Positions 42,352-50,935 of a DNA stretch of 61,499 bases are shown piece by piece (the stretch's first letter is position 1; every line of letters starts with the position of its first letter). The translations under genes and the position numbers were made by a program. Below the pieces are notes generated by a model. That model did not search any database, was not told the origin of the DNA, and was given only the letters and a program-made list of their open reading frames with translations. The stretch comes from JASSUD01 sp031963225 (lineage in GTDB: Bacteria > Pseudomonadota > Gammaproteobacteria > Burkholderiales > Burkholderiaceae), in the NCBI GenBank assembly GCA_031963225.1, contig JASSUD010000007.1, positions 1 through 61,499 on the forward strand, written 5' to 3'.

Positions 42352-45300
42352 GTGGACAAGATAGGCAGCCTAATCCGTAGCACTGGAGTCACTTTAATCT
42401 CTGCTCGTGATCATCACCAAGAAGCGCTTGATTATCAGAAGCAAGGTAATCTGGAAAAAGCGCAAGCAAGCTATCTGAAAGCGTTGAATGTTGCGCAGCA
42501 GGCGCATCGTATTGCGCACCAAGCGAATCGTACCAATTCAACTAAGGCCAATGTAAATAGGATATTTGCTCAAATTAATCAGGATTATGCTGGCCTGCTG
42601 GAAAGATTAGGCCGTTATGCTGATGCAGAAAAAGCCTATCAGCAAGCAAAAGATTATGGGAAAGAAACTTGTGAGTTAGAGCCCGATCATGCTGAAAGTA
42701 AAGCTTTGCTCGACGAAATTAAGTTTAAGCACAAACAATTTCTAAGCTTGCAGGAAAAAAGCACAGCAATTGATCAAGAGCACAAAGAGAAGGTTCCTTC
42801 CGTGCCACCGCCTGATCGGGTTCAGCCGGCTCTGCCCGCGCAGAGACTACCGGCGGTTGTTGTTATTCAGGAAAAAAGTGCGCTGGTAGACCGTTTGTTT
42901 GAAAAAGCGCTCTCAACGCTTGCCTCGTGGGAGGTACCGAATAAACACAGCTTATTTCTGGTGTATGCGCATAACAATCCGGCTTGTGGAGAAGCCAAAG
43001 CGGATATTTCCAAATACTTAATCGAAAAGCTGTCCACCATCCGCGCTCTCCTATATTCAGATCAAACCCCGATGGGACCAACGTATTCGAATTCTGTAGA
43101 AGAAGCGAAAGACGGCAAGCTCGAAGATATCTTAACTAGCCAACTCTGTCTCCTGCCAGTTAAGTTAAGAGAGGGGGTAGAGCCGATTGATAGAGTGGTG
43201 GTGTGCTGCTCAGAGGTGTTGGGGAACTATCTAACCTGGTTGCACTATGAAGATTTTTATCAGGCACTTCGCGCAGCTTACCGTCAAGACCTTGAGCAAC
43301 GGAGTACTGCAGCCATCCGTGAAGTTGTCAGAAAGTTTTCCCAAGAAGATCCTTATCAGTCAGGCTTTCATCAAGTGCTCACCGAAATCGCTTTCTTGCA
43401 AATTCGAGCCGAAGCTAGACCCGTTGAGCATGGCATTATTCCGGTGTCACTCACGCCGAATAGTTATTACTCCTGTCTCGCTCGTTTTATTTCAACAACG
43501 ACAGTTCGTATGGAGGACACCATCCGCTTGGAAGGGCAAGAGGTGTATCCCAATCAAAGCCGGCATGGCGTGTTATTTAAGCTGATCGAACGTTTGTTAG
43601 CACGCAATGATGAGGCAAAAACGCTTTTAGATAAGTTTTGGGAGGGGTATGGCAAGCTTATTACACAGTTAAAAGAAGTACCCATAACCTTGAGTGCGCT
43701 GGAGTTTGACAACCTCGTAGAGGGCATTTTCAAAGAAGTCGAGACAGTATGGCTTAAACAATTGGCGCGTACCTTGAGAGAAATCCTAGAAGCACAGAGA
43801 CAATCCCTGCAAGCGCCCCCTGAACCACTGGCGATACTGGGTGAAAATATCAAAAAATTTAAGCAAGCCTATCAACAAAGCTTAAAAGGAACGGGGGAGA
43901 GCGATGTTTTATCCATGTACGTCCCCCTTCAAGGTATCAAAAAAGGCCCACAGGGCGAAGAGATTGTAGATCTTGACGCAGAATTAGAACGCTTCTTTGC
44001 CTCAGAGGCGAGTGTATTTTTATTACTGGGGGATGCCGGCGCTGGGAAATCGACCTTTAATCGGCATTTGGCACTTAAAAAACTGACGGAATATCACCAC
44101 ATCTCTCAAACTTCTGATGAACCATCATTGATCTTTTTTATTGAACTCAGAAGTATTGAAAATCCCAATAAGGAAGTCATCCAACAATTTTTACAGAGTA
44201 ACGGCTTTGATTCAGCGCAAATTGAAGCGTTACGGACTCATTCACATCAGCGCTGCATTTTTATTTTTGATGGGTACGATGAAATCAAAGAGAGAAATTG
44301 TGATTTTTATGAACTCAATAAATTATGGAGTTGGGAAAAAGCGAAGTTTGTGATCACAAGCCGCCCTGAATATTTGGATGCGACTTATCAAACGTACTTT
44401 CGTCCTAAGGCATCCCCTGAAGCATTGTGGGAAATGTGGGTTGCCCCGTTTTCCTCAGAACAACGCACTCGTTACATTCAGCACTATGTCCAGAAAAACA
44501 ATCCACCATGGAGCATAGCGCAATACGAGCAGGCATTGAATCAATTAACGACACTGGGTAAGGAGTTGGAGCGACCAGTTGTATTGCGCATGCTGTTGCA
44601 GATTTTGCCTGGGTTGGAGGCAAACCATCCAATTGCGACGAGCTTAACGTTAGGCTCAGTCTATGAGCAGTATTTCCAACATTGGTGGGGAAATTGGCAG
44701 GGTCGTTTGGGGGCAATTCCCTTAACCGATGAAGAAAAGAGAGCTAAGCAAGAACTTGCTGAACGCGAAGGCGGGTTTATCCAACAAGGCCTTACCTATA
44801 TACAAAATTGCGCGCTAGCACTAACCAAGGCGAAGTTGACGATCGCTAAAGATAATAAAAACTTTAAAAATCGATACGCAGAGGTGTACGAAGCATTTTT
44901 TGAGGAAGGAGCCAAGGCACGACTGTTGCGTTTTAATGCGCCGTTCCAAATTAAACAAAAGCAACATTATGCTTTTTCGCATAAGTCGATGCAGGAGTAT
45001 TTAGTTGCGCGCGCCATTTGTGAGCCTGAATTCGAGGCCATGGATCCCCATCCAGAAGATGTACTCAATCAACTTTCGTTGGTAAACGAACCGGTTATCC
45101 TTGATTTTCTGGTTGAGCAAGTTAAGACACACCCACCGTTTAAAGAGCACCTTCATGCCTGGATAGAAGCTTCTAAAAAACCTGATGCTCTTGTAACGGT
45201 AGGGGCAGCCAATGCGATCACGGTGTTAGTAAGAGCAGGGATAGCGTTTATTAGTGCGGATTTACGGGATATTCATATTCCTGGCGCAGATTTGAGCTAT

Positions 45301-47448
45301 GGCATATTTGATTCTGCACAGCTGCAAGTGGCGGATCTAAGCAATACGGACTTAACTGGCATATGGTTGCGTAACGCAGATTTAAACGGAGCGCGCATGG
45401 ACGGGGTGCAGTTTGGGGAATTGCCAGGCTGGCAGTTAGAAAATTCTGTGAATGCCTGCTGCTATTCGCCCGATGGACGCTACTTAGTGATGGCAACTGG
45501 GCCTTGGAGTAAGCCAGGAGTTGCGCTGTATGAGGTCGAGACGGTAGCGCATGTGCATACGTTCGAAGGGCATACCGACGAGGTGACAAGCGTCGCGTTC
45601 TCAAGCGATGGACAAACGCTGGCATCAGGCAGTAAGGACAAGACGGTGCGGCTGTGGTCGGTCGCCAAGAAAAAGGGGGTGTACACATTCGAAGGACATA
45701 CCAGCTCTGTGAAAAGCGTCGCGTTCTCTAGCGATGGTAAAACGCTGGCGTCGGGCAGTAGTGACTGTACTGTGCAGCTGTGGTCGATCGACAAGAAAGA
45801 GTGGTTGTATACGTTCGAAGGACATACTAGCTCTGTGCATAGCGTCGCGTTCTCTAGCGATGGCAAAACGCTGGCCTCAGGGAGCAGTGACCATACGGTG
45901 AGGCTGTGGTCGGTCGCCGAGAAAAAACCGTTGCACACGTTCGAAGGACATACCAGCTATGTGGATAGCATCGCATTCTCAAGCGATGGCAAAACACTGG
46001 CGTCGGGTGGAAGCTTGCTGCAGCTGTGGTCGGTCGCCGAGAAAAAACTGTTGCACACGTTCGAAGGACATACCAGCTATGGATGTATGCACGTCGCGTT
46101 CTCAAGCGATGGCAAAACGCTAGCCTCAAGCAGTTTGGACAATACGGTGTGGCTGTGGTCGGTAGATGAGAAAAGACCATTGCAGACGTTCGAAGGGCAT
46201 ACCAACATCGTGACAAGCGTCGCGTTCTCAAAGAATGGCAAAACGCTGGCCTCGAGCAGTATAGATCATACGGTGCGATTGTGGTCGGTCGCCGAGAAAA
46301 AACCATTGCGCACTTTCGAAGGACATACCCACCAGGTGAAAAGCGTCGCGTTCTCTAGCGATGGCAAAACGCTGGCCTCGGGCGGTGATGACGGTACGGT
46401 GAGGCTGTGGTCGGTCGCCGAGAAAAAACCGTTGCACACATTCGGAGAACATACCTTTGCGGTGCATAGCGTCGCGTTCTCAAACGATGGCAAAACACTG
46501 GCATCGAGCATGGATGACCATACGGTGCGGCTGTGGTCGGTCGCCGAGAAAAAGCCGTTGCACACGTTAGAAGGACATACTAGCTATGTGAAAAGCGTCG
46601 CGTTCTCTAGCGATGGCAAAACGCTGGCCTCTGGCAGTAGTGACTGTACTGTGCGGCTGTGGTCGATCGACAAGAAAGAGTGGTTGTATACGTTCGAAGG
46701 ACATACCAGCCCTGTGCATAGCGTCGCGTTCTCTAGCGATGGCAAAACGCTGGCCTCAGGCAGTATTGACCATACGGTGCGGCTGTGGTCGGTCGCCGAG
46801 AAAAAAACGTTGCACACGTTCGAAGAACATACCAACCAGGTGACAAGCGTGACGTTCTCTAGTGATGGCAAAACGCTGGCCTCGGGCAGTTTGGGCAATG
46901 AGGTGCAGCTGTGGTCGGTCGACAAGAAAGAGTGGTTGTACACGTTCAAAGGACATACCAGCTCTGTGTATAGCGTCGCGTTCTCTAGCGACGGGCAAAT
47001 GCTGGCATCAGGCAGTTATGACCATACGGTGCGGCTGTGGTCGATCGCTTCAGGCCAATGTTTGGCCGTGATTCAAGGTTTTAGTGGGTGTGTCACTTCT
47101 GTTGCTTGGTACGAGAGTGCTGAAGGAGTCTGGCTGGCAACGGGAAGTACCGATAAAGTGATACGCCTTTGGCAAGTGCATCGGGATGGTGAGGCGTGCC
47201 GCGTGACATTACACTGGGCCTCAGCGCAAACAACATTGACGGTACCAGGGATGTCCATCCGAGAGGTGATCGGACTCAGTGCGAGGAATATTCAGCTACT
47301 TAAGCAACGCGGCGCGACGGGAGAACCACACCAGACAGAGGAGCAAGAAGCACGCTTATTGGTGACAGAAAGAGCAGAAGCGCAAGCATTCCCTCTACCT
47401 GCCCAAGCAGATTACCAATCTGGATCGATGTATCACAATTTCGCTTGA
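42352..47448 (+). CDS. TIR-like/NACHT/pentapeptide/WD40 STAND protein 1
   Basis: About 1698 residues. Domains in order: TPR-like helices (15-120); a Rossmann-like domain resembling TIR/SEFIR (about 200-370: KHSLFLVYAHNNPACGEAKA, DRVVVCCSEVLGNY, HGIIPVSLT); NACHT with Walker A GDAGAGKST (560-568), Walker B FIFDGYDEIKE (Asp640) and KFVITSRPEYL; helical region with FSHKSMQEYLVARAICE; linker and pentapeptide repeats (about 965-1020); about 14 WD40 repeats (1027-1617). GTG 42352 is taken as start because an upstream GTG at 42340 is GCG in the paralogue, while this GTG and its GGGGAT ribosome site are conserved. The TIR catalytic Glu is uncertain. STAND proteins of this kind act as ligand-triggered oligomerising switches; antiphage, self-recognition or host-directed roles are possible. 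Confidence 0.88.
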   Translation: MDKIGSLIRSTGVTLISARDHHQEALDYQKQGNLEKAQASYLKALNVAQQAHRIAHQANRTNSTKANVNRIFAQINQDYAGLLERLGRYADAEKAYQQAKDYGKETCELEPDHAESKALLDEIKFKHKQFLSLQEKSTAIDQEHKEKVPSVPPPDRVQPALPAQRLPAVVVIQEKSALVDRLFEKALSTLASWEVPNKHSLFLVYAHNNPACGEAKADISKYLIEKLSTIRALLYSDQTPMGPTYSNSVEEAKDGKLEDILTSQLCLLPVKLREGVEPIDRVVVCCSEVLGNYLTWLHYEDFYQALRAAYRQDLEQRSTAAIREVVRKFSQEDPYQSGFHQVLTEIAFLQIRAEARPVEHGIIPVSLTPNSYYSCLARFISTTTVRMEDTIRLEGQEVYPNQSRHGVLFKLIERLLARNDEAKTLLDKFWEGYGKLITQLKEVPITLSALEFDNLVEGIFKEVETVWLKQLARTLREILEAQRQSLQAPPEPLAILGENIKKFKQAYQQSLKGTGESDVLSMYVPLQGIKKGPQGEEIVDLDAELERFFASEASVFLLLGDAGAGKSTFNRHLALKKLTEYHHISQTSDEPSLIFFIELRSIENPNKEVIQQFLQSNGFDSAQIEALRTHSHQRCIFIFDGYDEIKERNCDFYELNKLWSWEKAKFVITSRPEYLDATYQTYFRPKASPEALWEMWVAPFSSEQRTRYIQHYVQKNNPPWSIAQYEQALNQLTTLGKELERPVVLRMLLQILPGLEANHPIATSLTLGSVYEQYFQHWWGNWQGRLGAIPLTDEEKRAKQELAEREGGFIQQGLTYIQNCALALTKAKLTIAKDNKNFKNRYAEVYEAFFEEGAKARLLRFNAPFQIKQKQHYAFSHKSMQEYLVARAICEPEFEAMDPHPEDVLNQLSLVNEPVILDFLVEQVKTHPPFKEHLHAWIEASKKPDALVTVGAANAITVLVRAGIAFISADLRDIHIPGADLSYGIFDSAQLQVADLSNTDLTGIWLRNADLNGARMDGVQFGELPGWQLENSVNACCYSPDGRYLVMATGPWSKPGVALYEVETVAHVHTFEGHTDEVTSVAFSSDGQTLASGSKDKTVRLWSVAKKKGVYTFEGHTSSVKSVAFSSDGKTLASGSSDCTVQLWSIDKKEWLYTFEGHTSSVHSVAFSSDGKTLASGSSDHTVRLWSVAEKKPLHTFEGHTSYVDSIAFSSDGKTLASGGSLLQLWSVAEKKLLHTFEGHTSYGCMHVAFSSDGKTLASSSLDNTVWLWSVDEKRPLQTFEGHTNIVTSVAFSKNGKTLASSSIDHTVRLWSVAEKKPLRTFEGHTHQVKSVAFSSDGKTLASGGDDGTVRLWSVAEKKPLHTFGEHTFAVHSVAFSNDGKTLASSMDDHTVRLWSVAEKKPLHTLEGHTSYVKSVAFSSDGKTLASGSSDCTVRLWSIDKKEWLYTFEGHTSPVHSVAFSSDGKTLASGSIDHTVRLWSVAEKKTLHTFEEHTNQVTSVTFSSDGKTLASGSLGNEVQLWSVDKKEWLYTFKGHTSSVYSVAFSSDGQMLASGSYDHTVRLWSIASGQCLAVIQGFSGCVTSVAWYESAEGVWLATGSTDKVIRLWQVHRDGEACRVTLHWASAQTTLTVPGMSIREVIGLSARNIQLLKQRGATGEPHQTEEQEARLLVTERAEAQAFPLPAQADYQSGSMYHNFA
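45583..47091 (+). repeat. Tandem array of twelve WD40-coding units in gene 1
   Basis: Units of 126 bp (one of them irregular, around 46000-46090). A block of units starting near 45711 recurs at 46590 (offset 879 bp, seven units), including the distinctive SIDKKEWLYTFEGHTS unit, so part of the array was copied inside the gene. Confidence 0.9.
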
Positions 47449-47479
47449 AAACAAGCGAGTCAGCGTGCGTTTGCAATGG
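47444..47479 (+). repeat. Flanking direct repeat, copy 2
   Basis: CTTGAAAACAAGCGAGTCAG then CGTGCGTTTGCAATGG, overlapping the stop codon of NACHT gene 1. It ends eight bases ahead of the vapC stop codon. Confidence 0.7.
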
Positions 47480-47486
47480 CGTAGTA

Positions 47487-47906
47487 TTAATATGCCCACG
47501 GGTCAATAATGACAACTCCACATTCTTGAAAGTCCATCACACTTCTGGTAGCCACAGCTGCGCCCCGAGAGCGGGCAATGGCGGCAATCTGTGCGTCAAA
47601 GGCTTCCATCGGCCGGCCTAGCAGGCGTCTGCCCGCAGCAATAAGCGCAAATTCTTGAGCCGCAGCATCATCGAATGGCAGCACTCGTCCAGCAAAATCT
47701 TCCTCGAACATTTGCTTGGCCGCAACTTGCAGGTTGTTGCGTCTACGTCCTTCAGGTAATAGAGCCAAACCGAACAGGATTTCAGCTTGGGTGACGGTGG
47801 TGGTAAACAAACTAACATTAGCCTGAGTGGCAAACCAAGACAATACGCCCTCGGCGGGCTTGGGGCGCATCAGCTCAGATAGCGCATTCGTATCTAGAAC
47901 AATCAT
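47487..47906 (-). CDS. vapC: VapC/FitB-type PIN-domain toxin
   Basis: A 139-residue PIN ribonuclease. Active-site acids are in place: LDTNALSEL (Asp5), TQAEILFGLALLP (Glu42), and FDAQIAAIARSRG with Asp near 104; the last motif reads ATRSVMDF where ATRNVRDF is usual (Asn to Ser). It should cleave RNA, often initiator tRNA, when freed from its antitoxin. It overlaps the antitoxin gene by ATGA, the classic antitoxin-toxin operon. Confidence 0.93.
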   Translation of the reverse strand: MIVLDTNALSELMRPKPAEGVLSWFATQANVSLFTTTVTQAEILFGLALLPEGRRRNNLQVAAKQMFEEDFAGRVLPFDDAAAQEFALIAAGRRLLGRPMEAFDAQIAAIARSRGAAVATRSVMDFQECGVVIIDPWAY

Positions 47907-48151
47907 CAGTCGAAACTCGGAGGAGTACGCAAGGGATTTTGTTCCATCTTAGGCAAGTCGATTCCACCGAAGGCGGCAAATCGCTGCTGGATAACTTGGC
48001 CAAGGTTACGTGCAGGCCGATACTCTTCTGTGAGCGCTGCCCGCAGAATATAGCGGGCTTCTTCTTCCATTGAACAGCCATGATTAGCTGCACGGACTCG
48101 AAGCCGGGTTTTCAATAGATCCTCCAAGTTCCTGATCGTAATACTCGCCAT
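47906..48151 (-). CDS. vapB: FitA/VapB-type ribbon-helix-helix antitoxin
   Basis: An 81-residue antitoxin from ATG 48149-48151, preceded by a good ribosome site (GAGGAGAAACCT). An upstream in-frame ATG at 48169 is unlikely. N-terminal ribbon-helix-helix: MASITIRNLEDLLKTRLRVR, AANHGCSMEEEARYILRAAL. The C-terminal tail (NLGQVIQQRFAAFGGIDLP) is the toxin-wrapping part typical of FitA-like proteins. It should repress its own operon together with VapC. Confidence 0.92.
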   Translation of the reverse strand: MASITIRNLEDLLKTRLRVRAANHGCSMEEEARYILRAALTEEYRPARNLGQVIQQRFAAFGGIDLPKMEQNPLRTPPSFD

Positions 48152-48891
48152 AGGTTTCTCCTCATGCAATGTACAAGTTAATTATAATGAGTGATTTCAT
48201 TGATTGCAATGATTGCATTGCGGTGGGTTGTCGCGCTAGATGAATGGCAAACCGCGACGCTCAAACAGTTAATGATCGAGCTGTGGCGTGAGTATTCACC
48301 AAAAGATAGATAGGGCATATAAATTTTATATTGCGCATACTCGCTACCACTCCCCCATTAATTTTGCTGTCAATTTGCTTAGCGGAATCATTGTTTACTG
48401 TCTGGAACAATAAGCCTACATTATCTGTGCAGCGTCTCTGCTCAGACTCACTTATCCCGAACTGACGTTACCTGAAAGCAGTACATTTTCTCATCCATTG
48501 AGATTTTTTCAGCTTTGATTGGCAAGAAACTCCTCTGTTGCTAAATGACATTTAGCAATTCGCAAGCGCTGCTTCCCCTCTCCGGAGAACTACGTGTATC
48601 AACTGATTTCTAATGCTTATTTTTACTTCTACTATCCGAGCCCAGCACTGTTTTTTATATAGCGTTTCAAATTTAAGCAGGTGCGTGCTTTGTTCAAAAG
48701 TGACGAAATTAGCGGCTGTTACTTTCCGTCAAATTTGTGAGGCTGGTTATGGGGGAGGGCTGCGCCGTACTCCATCTGATTTTTATTTAATGTACAGATG
48801 GCTAACTGGAAAGATATTTCATCTTTATTGACAGTGAGGTCATACGGCGCCCCGTTTAGCTTAAGAAATATTTTTATAAGAAGAAATTACT
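48152..48891. other. Non-coding region upstream of the alginate-lyase gene
   Basis: 740 bp without a supported gene. Near 48210-48311 an open stretch translates as ALRWVVALDEWQTATLKQLM and ends at TAG, possibly a fragment of a lost gene. A 9-bp hairpin (TTGCTAAAT, GAC, ATTTAGCAA) lies at 48538-48558 and might be an operator. TTGACA occurs at 48828 but no good -10 at the right distance was seen. Confidence 0.4.
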
Positions 48892-50067
48892 ATGAATCAT
48901 TATTGTAAAGTAATTATTTTTATGCTCTATGCGATCTTGTCGCCTCTGTCATGGGCACAGAATCAGAATTTTGTTCATCCAGGGATTTTTGTTAGCTCTA
49001 AACAGCTTGATTTTGTTAAAAAGCATTTAAACGAAGAGCCTTGGAAATCAGCTTATACAGAGATATTAAGTAGCCCTCTTGCAGATCTCGATTATAAACC
49101 TACTCCCTGGGAAACAGTAGAATGTGGGTCTTATTCTAACCCAAATTATGGATGTACTGACGAAAAAAAAGATTCGCAAGCAGCCTATACTCAGGCGCTG
49201 CTATGGCGATACACAAACAATACTCAGTATGCGGAAAATGTTAGACATATTTTAAATGCATGGGCGAATACATTAACGGGCGGGCATAAAAATTCGAATG
49301 GCCCTTTACAAGCGGCATGGTCAGCACAGTTATTCACACGCGCAGCAGAAATAGTCAAATATACATATGCAGGCTGGCCTCAACCAGAAAAAGACAAAGT
49401 AACAAGAATGTTTGCGCAGCAATATTTGCCTGATATTAAAAGGATGTTTTCAGGTAGGTACAGCTGCCACAATAAAAATTGGCACGCAAGCGGTATAGAA
49501 GCGATGCTGAATATTGCCATTTTCAATAAAAATACTTCTCTATTTAATGATGCCATCAGCAAGTGGCGCAGCCTAGTTCCATCTTATATTTATTTAGAAT
49601 CGGATGGACCTCGCCCTCGTGATGCGTCCTGGTGCTCTCGTAATGATCAGCAGATTGTTACTCATTGGCACACTCCGTCAAGTTTTGTGGATGGACTCTC
49701 GCAAGAAACTTGCCGAGATTTCGATCATACCGCCTATGGTTTAGCCGCTATCATCAACACAGCTGAAACTGCGCGATTACAGGGGATCGATCTTTACTCC
49801 GAAGCGCGAGAGAGAATAACTAAGACGATGGAGTTACATGCAAAATATCAGAATGAAAGCGATTTGCCTGCATTATGCAAGGGTAGTAGTGCATTTAAAG
49901 GGGATACGCAAGGCACATTTGAAGTTGGATATAATCAATACGCCTTAAAAAATGAATTCTCTTTACCACAAACGAGTACCTTCCTTGAGAAAACACGTCC
50001 AACTAAAGGGCATTTTCATTATCAGTGGGAAACGCTTACCCATGGATTAACAGGCGACGTTAAATAG
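48892..50067 (+). CDS. Secreted alginate-lyase-family polysaccharide lyase
   Basis: A 391-residue protein of the Alginate_lyase (PF05426-type) fold. A signal peptide (KVIIFMLYAILSPLSWAQ, cleavage near residue 22) exports it. Family features: FVHPGIFVSSKQLDFVKKHL, PWKSAYTEIL, ANTLTGGHKNSNGPLQAAW, CHNKNWHASGIEAMLNIAIF (candidate catalytic Asn-His region) and ETCRDFDHTAYGLAAIINTA with a conserved RD and H. Enzymes of this family cleave uronate-containing chains. In a fungal-associated bacterium the substrate could be a host wall glucuronan or a bacterial exopolysaccharide; that is inference. No other polysaccharide genes are near. Confidence 0.85.
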   Translation: MNHYCKVIIFMLYAILSPLSWAQNQNFVHPGIFVSSKQLDFVKKHLNEEPWKSAYTEILSSPLADLDYKPTPWETVECGSYSNPNYGCTDEKKDSQAAYTQALLWRYTNNTQYAENVRHILNAWANTLTGGHKNSNGPLQAAWSAQLFTRAAEIVKYTYAGWPQPEKDKVTRMFAQQYLPDIKRMFSGRYSCHNKNWHASGIEAMLNIAIFNKNTSLFNDAISKWRSLVPSYIYLESDGPRPRDASWCSRNDQQIVTHWHTPSSFVDGLSQETCRDFDHTAYGLAAIINTAETARLQGIDLYSEARERITKTMELHAKYQNESDLPALCKGSSAFKGDTQGTFEVGYNQYALKNEFSLPQTSTFLEKTRPTKGHFHYQWETLTHGLTGDVK

Positions 50068-50109
50068 TGGCCGCGATGGCAATTTAATAGAAAAATTATT
50101 AATTGATGG

Positions 50110-50140
50110 GCGTCTCCACTCCGAAGCAGAGTGGAGACGC
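50110..50140 (+). terminator. Strong hairpin after the alginate-lyase gene
   Basis: Perfect 12-bp arms GCGTCTCCACTC and GAGTGGAGACGC around a 7-base loop, 43 bp after the stop. There is no T-run, so it is a terminator candidate or an RNA-stabilising hairpin. Confidence 0.5.
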
Positions 50141-50228
50141 ATCTCGCTATATCCTCACGCCAAGCCTCAATTTTACCTTCGCATCGTCCATAGATAAGAA
50201 CCCATATGCATTGAAGCACTTCTGCTGA

Positions 50229-50405
50229 ATGATAATAGCGCTCAAAAATATTGCCCGTGCGCGCGGCATGGCACAGGTGGCAGAGAGTGCTAATCTTGGG
50301 CGCGAAAGAAACCCACTAACAGACGGTGCAAAGCCCAGTTATGACACCATACTTAAGCTTATTCAGGCATTAGGACTGAAATTGCAGGTCCAATCTATTG
50401 CTTAA
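50229..50405 (+). pseudogene. Remnant of a HigA/HI1420-type addiction-module antidote gene
   Basis: Fifty-eight codons from ATG 50229 to TAA 50405 match the C-terminal DNA-binding half of addiction-module antidotes: LKNIARARGMAQVAESANLG and KPSYDTILKLIQALGLKLQV. Homologues have about 35 more residues before this point and read GRESLYKxL where this has GRERNPL, two residues short, so it looks truncated and internally deleted. No toxin gene adjoins. It is decayed, third of its kind in the window after the vapC remnant. Confidence 0.65.
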
Positions 50406-50478
50406 ATCACTTCAAACGCGCACCCCCCTGCTAAATTCAGAGGGTTGCGAGTAATCTAGTCTACTGCACTATTCGGAA

Positions 50479-50709
50479 CTATTGCATCTTAGGAATCCAG
50501 CCGCTACTTTCACGGCTTAAAAATTGATATCCCCTCTTAAGGCGCAACAAGCGCGCTGCGTACGCTTTGCTCAATTTATGCTTCCATACTGATTTTAATG
50601 CCTGAGCTGCTGTGTTTTCCCCTTCCTGAAAAATTCTAGGTATCACCTGATTTCTGCTGCTTCTTTTTACCTCTAGTATTCGCACCTCGTTTACTGACTG
50701 GCGCTTCAT
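50479..50709 (-). CDS. Small protein paired with NACHT-WD40 gene 2, unknown
   Basis: A 76-residue basic frame whose residues from about 9 on match the frame ahead of gene 1 (RILEVKRSSRNQVIPRIFQE, KHKLSKAYAARLLRLKRGYQ). It stops three codons after the shared part, so 65-75 residues may be the natural size. Divergent from the NACHT gene, about 225 bp apart. Function unknown; it could be a remnant carried along by the duplication. Confidence 0.4.
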   Translation of the reverse strand: MKRQSVNEVRILEVKRSSRNQVIPRIFQEGENTAAQALKSVWKHKLSKAYAARLLRLKRGYQFLSRESSGWIPKMQ

Positions 50710-50935
50710 ATCGCGTTAAGCGTCGTGGGATGTGTGCTGGTCGTTCGTCAGCGCAGCTGTTTTTTCGAACAATGAGAAATGGGTTTGGCACATTTCTTGT
50801 ATTTCAACTTCGTTTGAAAATGAATAAGTCACTGAACGATTAGATTAAAGCCAAAATTTGCGAAATTACTCTCTAGAATCATTGCTCGAATAGAGATTCG
50901 GAGAGGCCGATTGAATAAAACAGGCGGGGATAAAA
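50492..50935. repeat. Duplicated leader region of NACHT-WD40 gene 2
   Basis: Matches 41691-42351 with a 213-bp deletion relative to it, joined between AATAAGTCA and CTGAACGATT at 50831/50832. Inverted repeats and ribosome site are kept, so the deleted part is dispensable. Confidence 0.8.

Noticed and set aside
45251..46949. Long minus-strand frames opposite the WD40 arrays
   Set aside because: They are periodic shadows of the repeats, without ribosome sites; the same holds for those at 39143-39826 and 54099-55277.
48210..48311. A short frame with DEWQTATLKQLM as a transposase tail
   Set aside because: Too short to assign and no inverted repeats or other transposase motifs nearby.
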